NCBI GenBank assembly: GCA_033063855.1
Contig: CP093829.1
Location: 20,739,537-20,803,536, forward strand
Direction: 5' to 3'
Length of the DNA: 64,000 nt
Source of the DNA: Smittia aterrima
Lineage: Eukaryota; Arthropoda; Insecta; Diptera; Chironomidae
In this document: piece after piece, positions 9,630 to 20,205 of the stretch
Layout of the letters: each line of letters opens with the position of its first letter
Numbering within the stretch: the first letter of the stretch is position 1
Notes under the pieces: generated by a model
Told to the model about the DNA's origin: nothing
Database searches by the model: none
What the model saw: the letters and a program-made list of their open reading frames with translations, nothing else
Made by a program: the position numbers and the translations under genes

Positions 9630-10878
9630 ATGGAGAAAACAACAACGCCAATTCCGACATTGGCAGAAGACAATTTGATAGAAATCTTCCAATATCTTGA
9701 TGCGAAAACTTTGAAGAAATGCACACAAGTTTCTAAAGAGTAAGTTCATCATTATTTGTCTCAAAATCAACTTTTTAACTTTAATTTCATCCCAATACAG
9801 ATGGAACAGAATCATTGGAAGCTCCGCAGAAACGATGAGCAAGTTTAAATTGAAGATTACTGGCCGATGGGAAGTCAATCGTCAGATCATGAAACTCCAA
9901 CGCAATTATCGCAATGTTCATATCAAATCGACTGAATTTAATGAGAAACTCGTAACTCTTCTGAAAATATTGGCTCCAAACATTCGTGAACTCGAAATTG
10001 AGAAGACAGTTTTCACCAAAGAACATTTACTCGCAATCATGAATACATCGCTTCAAAGTCTCAAAATCTGCGGAAGCCCAATTGATAAAATTCTCGAATT
10101 CGCTGTGAAGGAATTAAAGATTACAGAGTTGAGCATTGAAGCTACTGATCTGCCATCAGAGCCAACCTTTCATCACAATAATCCAAATAAATATCTTAAG
10201 ACACTCAAGATCAGAAGCCATATGCGAAATTTCAACGCATTTAAAGGATTGCTTCAAGTCTATCCGTCGTTGGAAAAACTTACGATTAGAGAATGGATTC
10301 GGGATGAAGAAATTATCAGCGAGACATTGATCTTCATCGCCAGAAACTGCAAAAAGTTAAAAGATCTTGAAATTAGCGAGATCACATGCAAGATTACTCC
10401 AGAAATGACGATTCCAACTCTAACAACTCTTCGAGTTACTTTCTTTCGAGATACAGCTTATGCAGTGCTTGATTTTTGCAACTCAAATCCAACGATCGAG
10501 AAGTTATGTTTGAACGGTTGGGATGAATTTTATGCAGATACCATCAACAATCTCACAACAAGTTTGCCAAAACTTAAACACTTGAACTTGGGCTATACCA
10601 CAATGAAGCTAACTACTGAAATTATCGGAATATTTGCTCGGAACTGCATAAACTTTGAATTACTCGAGTTTTACGATCGCGTCAGAGGAGGATGCTGCCG
10701 ATATTTAATGAAAGAAGCTCGTTTGCAAAAGATTAATCAATATAATCGATCAATGTGGGAAGACATCGAAATAATTGACAACGACGAAGAAATGGATACT
10801 GATTCTGACGAAGACAGTGAAGACAGCAACTTGAGTCGTGGATACGACTCAGACGATAACAATATGGACCTTGAATAA
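9630..10878 (+). CDS. F-box/LRR protein
   Basis: Two exons, 9630-9739 and 9801-10878 (61-bp intron), give 395 residues. The F-box is at residues 8-45: IPTLAEDNLIEIFQYLD then LKKCTQVSKEWNRII. It is split by the intron within the SKE codon, a common arrangement in dipteran F-box/LRR genes. Irregular leucine-rich repeats fill residues about 85-330 (LAPNIRELEIEKTVF, LKDLEISEITCK, LPKLKHLNLGYTTM). The last 50 residues are an acidic Asp/Glu/Ser tail. Such proteins present substrates to SKP1-CUL1 ubiquitin ligases; the substrate is unknown. An AATAAA lies at 10941-10946. Insects have expanded families of such genes, and this one sits in the rearranged region, so it may be lineage-specific. Confidence 0.8.
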
Positions 10879-11199
10879 ACACATAAATGTAATTTAATAT
10901 TGATTTGAATTTAATATTGATAGAGTCAATTTCTTGATCCAATAAAAACTTCTAACTACAAAGCCACTTTTGTTTTGTTTATACAATTTCCCGACAAGAA
11001 GGTTTCAAATAATTTTTAAGGGAAATTAACATCGTTTGAAAATCGTCGTTGACTCGCAGAAAGTATTTTATCATAAAATCTACATAAATTACATGATAAT
11101 TACATGATCTTGTAGACTATTGAGCATTTTCTTACAAGTCTTCCATTTGATGTTAGAATCAATTGTGACGTGTTCTGTAATTCTGATTGCTTCATCAAT
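10879..11199. other. Intergenic stretch after the F-box gene
   Basis: Contains the F-box gene poly(A) signal at 10941-10946. I see nothing else: no open frame with support and no match to the duplicated segment that begins near 11200. Confidence 0.5.
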
Positions 11200-11594
11200 C
11201 TTGATTTTGAGATAAAATCAGAACAAAAATCTAGGAAAGCTGAAAAATCAAATCATAAGAAAAATTCTAAATTCGTCAAAGTTTGTGTACATTGCCGTTC
11301 AATGTCAACATGAGTCGGGATTATAAACCGTCAAGAAAAATTCGCCAGTGAACAGTGAAAATGATGAAAATCTTTAAGCGCATTTCGTGAATAAAAAACG
11401 CTCTCGCCGAATGTTTTGTGATGAGAACGAAGTTGTTTAGATTCGTTTTCTCTCGACCTGATGAACGATATGAGAAAAAACAATGATACCTCAACAGCAT
11501 CCTGTGAGACCAGAGGATATTGACTGAAAATTATTGTATTGAATGGAAGAGAAGACAAATAAAATGCTGAAAACAAAATTAAACAGTTTTTTGT
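11200..11594 (+). repeat. Duplicated segment, copy 3, with NAA20 3' fragment
   Basis: 11200-11330 matches 7840-7975, 11355-11440 matches 8022-8110, and 11470-11590 matches the NAA20 3' coding end and UTR (6155-6258). The NAA20 part keeps the codons for the HPVRPED end and the following TGA. It lacks everything upstream, so it cannot encode the enzyme. It abuts the stop codon of intact SAMTOR. Confidence 0.75.
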
Positions 11595-12485
11595 TTATTC
11601 TGTCAATTTTATTTTATCTTGAGGTATTTCAATCCTAAATTCCATGTAAGATTCTTTATGCGTTTCAGCCCATTGATTAGTTATGCATTCTGGAGTTTTT
11701 CGAAACGCCATGCAAGTCAAGTTCTTCAGCTTCTCGACTTTGATTCGAGTAAAACCAATTTTAGCAAGCGTCCAACGCCAATTCTTTATCAGCCGTGAGT
11801 TCTTTGCTTGATGATTTGAGTCAGGAGTGACAATAATCAGAAGACCTTGCAGTTTTAAAACTTTCCATGCTTTTTCACAGCAAATGATTCTTTGCTCGGA
11901 GGTCGGCAGGTACTCAAGGAGAAGACTGAAAATGACAGCGTGAAAGTGATTCAAAGGCAAAGCTTCAACTTTCATGTCATCGAGTTGAAGTTGATCAGCA
12001 ATCTTAACTGACAAGAAGTCGCAATATGCTACTGAGTCGTGCGAAGGTGAAATGTCAATTGGAAGAATGTTAAACTGCTTAAAGTTGCTGAAGAAATTTC
12101 CTGAACTGCCGACGTCCAAAGTCTCAATTTTTTCTTCAATTGTCATCGGTTGAGGTTCGTCTTCAGTTTCGATTCTTAAACCTTGATCTCTCAAAGCTTT
12201 GATCGTTCGCAATTCCTTAAGTCTCCATTTCTCTATCTCATCACCGTAAAAGTATTTCTCACAATAGCTAACGATCCAACTAATCCTGTCATCTTCAGCT
12301 GAGTTTCTCTTCCAATATTTTTCAGAAAGTTGGTTCATTGATTCTGCATAAATTTTCAGATCGTCTTCGTTTTGTAGATGAATTTTCCAAGCCTCTTCAG
12401 CTCCAACTTCTGCAGTTAAACCTCTCAATTTATTGTGGATTTGCTTAATTGTCGTTGCCAGTTGCTTATGCTCCTCGCTTGCCAT
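11595..12485 (-). CDS. Samtor: SAMTOR (BMT2 homologue), S-adenosylmethionine sensor for mTORC1
   Basis: Single exon, 296 residues. It has the Rossmann-type fold of the BMT2/SAMTOR family. In animals this protein binds S-adenosylmethionine and, when SAM is scarce, binds GATOR1-KICSTOR to inhibit mTORC1. Visible elements are the N-terminal helical HKQLATTIKQIHNKLRGL, WKIHLQNEDDLKIYAESM, the SAM-site glycine loop ETLDVGSSGNFF about residue 120, the acidic strand LPIDISP, VIFSLLLEYLPTSEQR and the C-terminal WRWTLAKIGFTRIKVEKL. The stop codon lies within an AATAAA sequence on the same strand. This is the only intact copy; fragments of its 3' end lie at 6.3 and 8.4 kb. The SAM-sensor role is inferred from the family, not visible in sequence. 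Confidence 0.88.
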   Translation of the reverse strand: MASEEHKQLATTIKQIHNKLRGLTAEVGAEEAWKIHLQNEDDLKIYAESMNQLSEKYWKRNSAEDDRISWIVSYCEKYFYGDEIEKWRLKELRTIKALRDQGLRIETEDEPQPMTIEEKIETLDVGSSGNFFSNFKQFNILPIDISPSHDSVAYCDFLSVKIADQLQLDDMKVEALPLNHFHAVIFSLLLEYLPTSEQRIICCEKAWKVLKLQGLLIIVTPDSNHQAKNSRLIKNWRWTLAKIGFTRIKVEKLKNLTCMAFRKTPECITNQWAETHKESYMEFRIEIPQDKIKLTE

Positions 12486-12747
12486 TTTATTTTATTTTTA
12501 AATCAACACACAGTTCAAAACAAAACATTCTAAAAAAAGCAATATTTCCTTCCCCCGATTTTAGGGATTTATGCTTTTATGATTTTTGTGATCTTTGGAT
12601 GAATGTTTGAAAAGAAATATTAGAAAACGACGGATAAATGACCCTCTGATATATTTAAACAATTTTGGAATGCTCTATCACTTTGTGATGTTGTTTTTGT
12701 ATCGAAACTGAAGAAAAGAATTCTTAAAAATAAATATTTTGAGAATT

Positions 12748-14111
12748 ATGAGAAAGTATCAGCAACTTTTGCTTATTCTAGTTTCTCTGATTAGTGTCAC
12801 GTATCTAATTTTCACAAAGTCAGAGAATGAAAGGTTGAATCATGTGCTTTCTGTTGTGAATTTCTTCGGACAGCGAGATTCCATTGACTTGAATCTCGTG
12901 AAAATTGAAAATTACTCGAACTTCACATACAAATTCGATTTTCCGCTGCCATCATGGACACATCTTGGCAATAATTTCCATGGATACTCAGCATTTTGGA
13001 AGAAGAATGATTTAGTCGCAGGTGGTGAAGCTATCGGACTTGTTGTCGGAAGTCTTCATGGAAATGTTCTATATCAGGTAATATCGAATTTCATTTACGC
13101 ATTTGCAATCAATTGAAATAATTTTTTTAGTGTAAAATACATTTCACTGACAACACAGTCGCCAATGGCAAATTCAACTTCATTAGAGTTGAACCAGACA
13201 TCGTTTCCGACATCGAAGGAATTCAACAAGAGAAGTTTATGGTTTACAAGTTCTTGTGCAAGACTCCGCGAGATTACGGAGCTCCTAAAAATCTGATTCT
13301 CATCAACACTGAGAGCAGCAGCGAATTTTACCTTCCAATCCGTCACATAAACCTCAAGAATCAAGTTCAATTGGATAGATCACTTATCACTGTTTGTCTC
13401 GACATGAACTCATATAACCGCTCCTTCACTGACGACTTCGTCACAGACACGAACATCGCAGAATATTTTCTTCATCACCAACTCATTGGAGTGAATAATT
13501 TCATTATCTATAATTCTTATTTCAATCAGATTAGTCAGCACGTTATTGACTTGATCACGAGAAAGTTTGGTATCCGACTGAGTGTTTTGCCTTACAACTT
13601 CCCATTTGCCATGAACAGTAAAGTTAAGAATCGAGCAATCATTGAAACAGATTGTATGTTGAGAACATCTGGACTAACGAAATATGTAATGATCACAGCC
13701 ATGGATGAATATTTGTATCCTTCGCAGAAGCTTTCACCTTCCGGTCCTCTCTTAAAATTATTAAATCATTATTCGAGTGAAGTCAGTCGTTTCGAAATAA
13801 GCACAAAAGCTGTCTGCACTGACCCACATCGGAAAATCCACTCAGACAACAATTACTACAGCGTCGATATAAAGACGAGAACGATTTTCATACAAAAGAA
13901 CGAATATCCTTACAATGACAAACCTTCGAATGATATTGGGAAGAAAGCAATTGAAGTGGATAGGAATCTCGCTGTTGTCCATAAGTACACAAGCTGTCCG
14001 ACAAGCACAAAGAAAGATTTATTCGAATGGCGAACGACAATGGAACAGCATCACAAGGATTATGTAGATTTTCTTTCGAAAGAGCTCAACAAATTACTCT
14101 TTCATCAATAA
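12748..14111 (+). CDS. GT92 (DUF23) family glycosyltransferase, type II membrane protein
   Basis: Two exons, 12748-13077 and 13131-14111 (53-bp intron), give 436 residues. A single hydrophobic segment at residues 5-24 (QQLLLILVSLISVTYLIF) indicates a type II Golgi membrane protein. The catalytic region has the DUF23/GT92 pattern: YFLHHQLIGVNNFIIYN (donor strand and helix), YVMITAMDEYLYP (the metal-binding acidic motif, here MDEY rather than the more usual DIDEF), and HKY near the C-terminus. GT92 members add galactose to core fucose or to other glycans; the substrate here is unknown. Cys residues in the luminal half could form disulfides. An AATAAA lies at 14249-14254. The altered acidic motif makes catalytic activity less certain. 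Confidence 0.75.
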
Positions 14112-14334
14112 TTTGTAGACAAAAACTTTTACTCAAACGATCTCGATTTCTTAAGGAATTTAAATTCGAAAATAACTTTTCTTGAATGCTAAACAAAAAG
14201 AGATTTTAAATTGATTCACATGATTACATTTTAATTAAACAAAAACGCAATAAAGTTTTTACTCGAAAGTTTATTTGCTTTTACTCACATTATCAAGCAT
14301 TTAATTAGGATTTGAATAAGAAAGTTCTGCCTGC

Positions 14335-15542
14335 TTACTTCATTCTCTGGAGGATAGCAGCGTTTTGCAAACCGGCTTGCTCAATTGTGTCTGCTGGATT
14401 GGCCAATTCTTTGTTAGGGAACGTTGTAAGGAGAGAAAAGACGCGACCGGAAAATTCCGGACGAGCCGTTGCAATGAACTGACGAATGTTTTCAACCGTG
14501 TGAGTTAAATTGAATCGAGCAGCTAAGCGACTTCCATCAGCCAAACGGATTGAAATCATTGTTGTTGGTTGAGTTTGATTCGTGTTCAGTTCAGTATTAG
14601 CATTTGCTTCGTTCTCTACTGGATTTCCAGTTGCAACAGCTGCTGTTGCTACAGCCACTTCTTCAGACGTTGCTGGTGCTGGACTTCCTAATGTGTGGCC
14701 AGATCCTTGGAAAGTCTTGAACTTCGGAATTCGTTTAACAAAATCTTCACTGAGATGATCTTCAACGTTAACATGAACAAGAGATCTTCCTTGTTTGCGC
14801 AACTCTGCGGGAATTTCGTTGTGCGTGATGCTTTCAAAGAATTCACGATTACGAGGATCTTCGTAAGGACGTAAGTCTCCATCGTCGACTGTAAATCCTT
14901 GACGAAAAACTCGAACAGTCACTGTATCACATTCGTCTTGCTTCTTGCGACTGCTGCTCGTCGATGGAACAGCAACATGATCGCTTTCTGTTTGTCCGAG
15001 ACGATATCCAGTTCCAGCAAATGATCGAGCTGCTGCTTCGCCAGCGGACGAACCTTCATTAGACTCAAATTGCTCCATATTTCCTCCTTGAGCTTGACGA
15101 AAAACTTCCGAAACATAATCTTTAATAGGTTTCTTTCGTGGTGGACCTAAGATTTGTTGACCCGAGGTTTGCGAGCCACCAGCATAGAAAGCTTGACCTT
15201 TCTCTTCTCCCTCGTCGGAAGAAGAACTGTTCAATGATTGTAATGTTGCGAAATTTTGTGATCTTCCACTTGAAGGCTGATGCTTCACTGGTTTCGTCGG
15301 TTCCTCTGAGCTTTCTTCTCTATTGGCATCGCTTACTAACGGAGCACTTCGCTGCTGCTCGAAATAGAGCGAAACCGCTTCCTTCAAAAACAATGACGAA
15401 TCAAAAAAAGATGAAAACAAAGTTTAACCCGGAAAGTTACCTCCAACTGATTATTGGCCGATTCCAAGAGGAATGCAGCTCTATCACGAGCGGCTCCTGT
15501 TATTTCCACAAATTGACTGACTAAAGCTTCGTTATCAGCCAT
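14335..15542 (-). CDS. p47: p47 (NSFL1C), p97/VCP cofactor
   Basis: Two exons, 15441-15542 and 14335-15381, give 382 residues (human p47: 370). The domain order is UBA (residues 1-45, split by the 59-bp intron so that NQLE joins EAVSLYFEQQ), a Ser-rich linker with KPIKDYVSEVFRQA, SEP (about 165-235; VTVRVFRQGFTVDDGDLRPY and REFFESI) and a C-terminal UBX (about 290-382; ISIRLADGSRLAARFNLTHT and FPNKEL). p47 recruits the AAA ATPase p97 to ubiquitinated or SNARE substrates in Golgi and ER membrane fusion and spindle regulation. PITRM1 lies 157 bp upstream on the same strand. Confidence 0.95.
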
Positions 15543-15698
15543 TTTAATAAGTTATATTTGAGAACTGTTTGATGTAGCGAAAACAACAAATGAAATAATT
15601 TCTGTTCACAACTTCAGCACAACTGCGCAAAAGTTACAAAACCGTTAAATTAAAATGAATTTTATTTTTCTTATTTAAGCTACAAATTCAACAATTGT

Positions 15699-18600
15699 TT
15701 ACTCTTTTTGCTCTCTAAAAGTCCAGCTTTCTCCTGATGATGCCAACTCTTCATTCTTCTGTCCAATAATTGATTTTCCTGTCACGGTCTTACTGTCGTC
15801 CTTCAAATATTTCTCAGAAACACTCTCAATGTCTTTCATTGATGTTGAAAGAATATTTTCACGATGCTTGCTGAACACCGCGTGACTGATTCCATGTCTG
15901 AAGCTTTCCAAGCCAATGTCCATTGGTGAGATTGGAGAGTCGAGCTGTTGGAGAATGCCCAGCTTAGCTTCGAAAAGAGCTTGTTCATCAATCACTTTGT
16001 GCAAACTCTCAGCGACCCATTTGCTTGAAGAATCGAAGGTATCCAAAGTTTTTCTTGTGTTTGGATCGCGATAAGAGAAGAAGGTAAAAAGTCCATCGAT
16101 TGAAAGCTTGGCTCCAGCTCCATAAGCTCCGTTTTGTTCACGGACGACTGGCAGAAGATATTTCGACGACAGAATCTTCGCGAGAACTCTTAGCGATGAG
16201 AAATCTTTGTTAACGTATGGTACAGCAAACAAGGACTTCGCGCAGTAATTAATTGGAATATTCATAACATTTTGACGACATTGCGATTTCAATAATTTTG
16301 ATTTGTTCCAATGAATTTCACTTTTATCCAAAGGTAATGTTGTCAGGAAATCGTCAACGTTCTTCAATCCCGACGAGACATCTTCAGGTGAGACATTAAT
16401 TGAGCATCTTACTGGTGATCGCTTCAGAAGTTTCTTTCCGATTTCCTTCATAATGTCAAGAATCTCAGCTGAATTTTTGGTTTTCATAAGTTCCTTCATG
16501 TAATTTAAATGCTCGATTCCCATCATTGCTTCTTTAAGTTGTCCGGATTCGGTTACAAGTCCATTTGCATTTTGCATTGCGTAAATATGACCAGAGTCTG
16601 CGATACCAACGGAAAGAGCTGAGACATAGTTCTCCAAAAGCATCTCGAAGCGATTAATGTCGTTGAACTCTACTGAGGTCAATAGTTCACTCAATATCTC
16701 AAACATTGCTTGTGAGTTATCCTTCAAAGCGTACGAACCAAATTGAATTCCGATTTCGTATAAGTTGTTGTCGTTGATGTTCTCAGCCATGTGAACTCTG
16801 AAGCTTAAGCCGGCGGTCTTTGATGAAACCAAATTGTCGAAATCTCTGTAGTTGTGCTTCTTGGTTCCAAATTGATCGACGATTTGTGCGAAAAGTGGAA
16901 GAAGTTTCTTCTCGTCATTTTCCAGCAAAGAAGCATCGAGAATTCCTCTGAAGTAGACTACGCCGTTGGTGTTTGTTGAGCAAATTTGGAGTGGCACGTT
17001 TTGAATTCTTTCAAAGTCTAGTTGATGTTCCACTGGAGTTGTTATGTCGCCAAGCTTCAAGCATGGTAAACAATTAATATCTTCTTTAGCTTTCTGAACC
17101 GAGGCAAGTGCAACTCCATTTTCAAAAACTTGTTTCTTATCAGTTTCATTCAAATTCTTAACTTTCCTTTCAAGATTCTGAGTTTCAACTTCAACGAATT
17201 TCTTCTCGTAGTCGTCATCAGGTGACATTGTGAGAATCAACTTGTGATTATTGTCCTTAAAGTATTGTTGAACCTTCTCTTGTAAATACTTTGGATTTGC
17301 GCGGATATTTGACTTCAACTTTTCAATTTGTTCAGTTAGATTGACAGCTTCAATGACATTGCCGTTGTGGTTCATCAAAGGTGTTAAGCTGAAGAGCAAA
17401 CCTAAGCCGAACTTTGTTGTTTGATGCTTCATGCTGAGTTCCAAATTGTGGATGACGCTGTTGATGTGTCGCTCGTCAAATCCTCGTTCAATTGCTTGCT
17501 CAATGGTGTCTTCGAAAATCTTTAGAATCTTATCAAAGTCATTTCTATCAACATCTTGAAGTCCAATGCAGAACATTGTGTCTTTGATCGTTGCATCATA
17601 TCCAGTCATTTGATTGAAACCTCCAGAAATGTTTGGCTCAATCAAAGTTTTGTAGAAGTAAGAGTTCGGTCCTTTGACTAAAAGTTCTGTTATGAAGTTC
17701 ATCAAGAATGTCTCATAAATATCTCTGATGTCATTCATTAAAAGACCGATTGCGATTTGATTTTGCTTCTCCTTTGGCGCACCAAAACTATCAAATCGCG
17801 AAGTGATGTGAACTTTTTTCGGTTGATTCCATTTCGTTTGATTGGGAACTTCGCTGTAGTTGCTGTCGATTCTGTCATAGCCACTCAAATAGTCATTCAC
17901 ATAATTCAAGTTCTTGTCGAGTTGGAAGTTTCCATAAGAGAAGACTCGCGAGTTCGAAGGATGATAATATTTTTGATGAAAGTTTACAAGATCTTCGTGC
18001 GTCAGTTGTGGGATATCGACAGGATCACCTCCGGAAACGTAGCCGTAAGCTAAAATAAATGTAAAATAACAAATTGATCAATTCACTTAACAGAAATATT
18101 TACTGTGCTCGGGTAGAAGAAGATTGAACATTTTTTGTCCGAAAATCGCAGAGTTCTCTGAAAAAGCTCCTTTCATCTCGTTGTAGACGACTCCTTTGAA
18201 GATGTATTCCGAACTTTTATTCTCCAGCTCTTTGTGCTCTAAGCGCCAACCTTCTTGAAGGAAGTCAAGGAATTTCAAGTTCGGTCTGAAGACTGCGTCC
18301 ATGTAAATCGATTGAAGATTTCTGTAATCAGTTTCGTTGACTGAAGAAAACGGATATAAAGTGTAATCAGGTCCTGTCATTGCGTTCATGAATGTTGCCA
18401 AGCTTCGATTCAGCATTTTGAAGAAAGGATCACGCACTGGAAAGTTCTTTGAGCCGCAGAGAACACTGTGCTCGAGAATATGAGGCAATCCAGTTGAGTT
18501 GAAAGGAGTTGTTCGGAAGTTCACGGAGAAAACGTTGTTGGAGTCATCTCTATCAATGTGAACGTATTGCAGACCTGTCTTCTCGTGTTCGAATATCATT

Positions 18601-18779
18601 GCCGTCATGTTGAAGTCATTAATGAACTCAACTCTCTTGCACAAGAATCCAGAGTACGAACTTCCCGGCGAATATTTTTGATCTTGTTGGATCTTCTTCT
18701 GGGGTCGTGTTGAGAGCTGCTTGAAACATTGTCGAACCTGTGAACCGACAGTTGAACGGACCAGTTTTGCTCTAAGCAT
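15699..18779 (-). CDS. PITRM1: Presequence protease PITRM1/PreP, mitochondrial
   Basis: Two exons, 18104-18779 and 15699-18049 (54-bp intron, phase 1), give 1008 residues (human 1037). This M16C metallopeptidase degrades cleaved mitochondrial presequences and small peptides in the matrix. The first 25 residues are basic and Arg/Ser/Gln-rich, like a targeting presequence. The inverted zinc motif HILEH is at residues 100-104, and the distal metal ligand is within GVVYNEMKGAFSE. The hinge and C-terminal half are all present, including the EQNGAYGAGAKLSIDGLFTF line typical of the family. An acceptor-like CTCCTTTACAG just ahead of the ATG suggests a further intron in the 5' UTR. Confidence 0.95.
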
Positions 18780-20205
18780 CTTTGCTGCTGTAAAGGAGTT
18801 CAATTTTAATTGTAAACAAATCTGGAATTGTGAAATAACATGAACTCACTTTAATTCAGTTTTTCGATATTAATTGAGGAATCTACGATAAATGCTGTTA
18901 ATTAAGTGGTTTTCCTCGTAACTTGAACTAAATGTTTTCGAAAGACAAGTCTTGGTTCTTGTCAGGGAATAATTTTTCTTCACGAAGAACGAGAACGAGT
19001 TGAAAATTTTTATGTTTCGCTAAATTCAAATATCGCGATTTCTGTTAAATATTTTTAAGTCTCATGAAAAGGAATTTTTTTTTGTTCGTTCTGAAAATTG
19101 TGATGAAAAGAAATTTAGAAACAGGAAAATAAAGTTTTAATGGAATCAATTTATTTATTTTTTTGTTGAATCTGCATTTATTTTGTGGTCTAATCTGGTG
19201 TGATCGCCTCTACTGTGGAGGTCTCTTGCGGTTGACTCTCTACAACGGTATCCGGGATACTCTCAATAGTCGTTCCAGGTGGATCCATCGTTGTGATTGC
19301 TGTTGTAACTTGAACTTTTTTCTCGAAATAAAAATGGTAACACAAAATCAAGGTATCGACCTAGGCAGCGCTTATCGAACAATTGACTTTTTGCACAGAA
19401 AATTGTGAATTTTATACACAAGTCACCTTTAGATTACACACTTTTTTTTATCAAATCTTTAAGAGGCTCATTGTGAATTTGATAATTGAATCGATTCCTA
19501 AAATCAAATAGTGAGTCACAAGCGTCAGGGACTTCTTCTGTTCTGAAATATTCAAAGGAAGCATTTCAAAAATGAAACAGTCGAAACGTTCTAATTAAAT
19601 ATTTTTATTTTCATTTCATAGGAAATAGATATTATTACTTAAATAAACGGTTGTCGAAAGCAAATGTAATAAATGCTTTGAAATAAATTAATTACAAAAT
19701 GTGGCTTACGTACTGGCACAGGAAAAAACAGCAACAAATTAAAATTCTTACAATCGATAATTGAAAACGTCTTGACAAAAATAAATAATTTTCATCTTTA
19801 TGCCATTTTTTTTGGTAAAATCGTGATATGAAAAGTGTTGAAATTCAAAGCAGCGTTGAGTCTCTCGACAATTTCCATCAAGTTTTTCTTCTACTTATTC
19901 ACAATATTATATCATATATGTATTTATAAGTTCACAAAGAATAGTGTTTGCTTGCATTTCTATGCACTACACGCTCCACATAATAAATTACGCGTTCACC
20001 GCTTCTCCTGCTTTGCATCCTTGAAGTTTAATAAAGTTTAACAACTTTCTAATAATGGAATCCTTGCAGTTACACACTCATAGAGAACATTGTTCTCGTC
20101 ATCTTAAATGTTATCGCAATTCAGTTGCGATTGGATAAATATTTAAATATTCGTGTGACCTTTTGAAAATTTCGTCTACAGCAACGTTCGTCTAATCGAC
20201 GTTGC
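18780..20205. other. Intergenic stretch between PITRM1 and ASAP
   Basis: About 1.4 kb. It holds the PITRM1 promoter or 5' leader near 18780-18900 and presumably the ASAP 3' UTR, with AATAAA-type sites on the minus strand near 19150-19160. Two short coding-like segments on the minus strand (19190-19314, 19442-19542) are listed separately. Nothing else is recognisable; 19600-20200 is AT-rich without supported frames. Confidence 0.5.
19190..19542 (-). CDS. Two candidate exons of an unrecognised small gene (partial)
   Basis: On the minus strand, 19442-19542 follows a good acceptor (TTTGAATATTTCAG) and reads TEEVPDACDSLFDFRNRFNY, then QIHNEPLKDLIKK. 19190-19314 reads TTAITTMDPPGTTIESIPDT, then VVESQPQETSTVEAITPD and a stop. 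The composition (acidic, Thr/Pro/Glu) is unlike random AT-rich DNA. The two can be joined in phase by a weak donor (A|GTGTGT) and a weak purine-rich acceptor (AAAAAAG). A GTAAGC donor at 19707 could end an upstream exon, but no start codon could be found. It could be a separate small gene, or chance within the ASAP 3' UTR. Confidence 0.25.
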
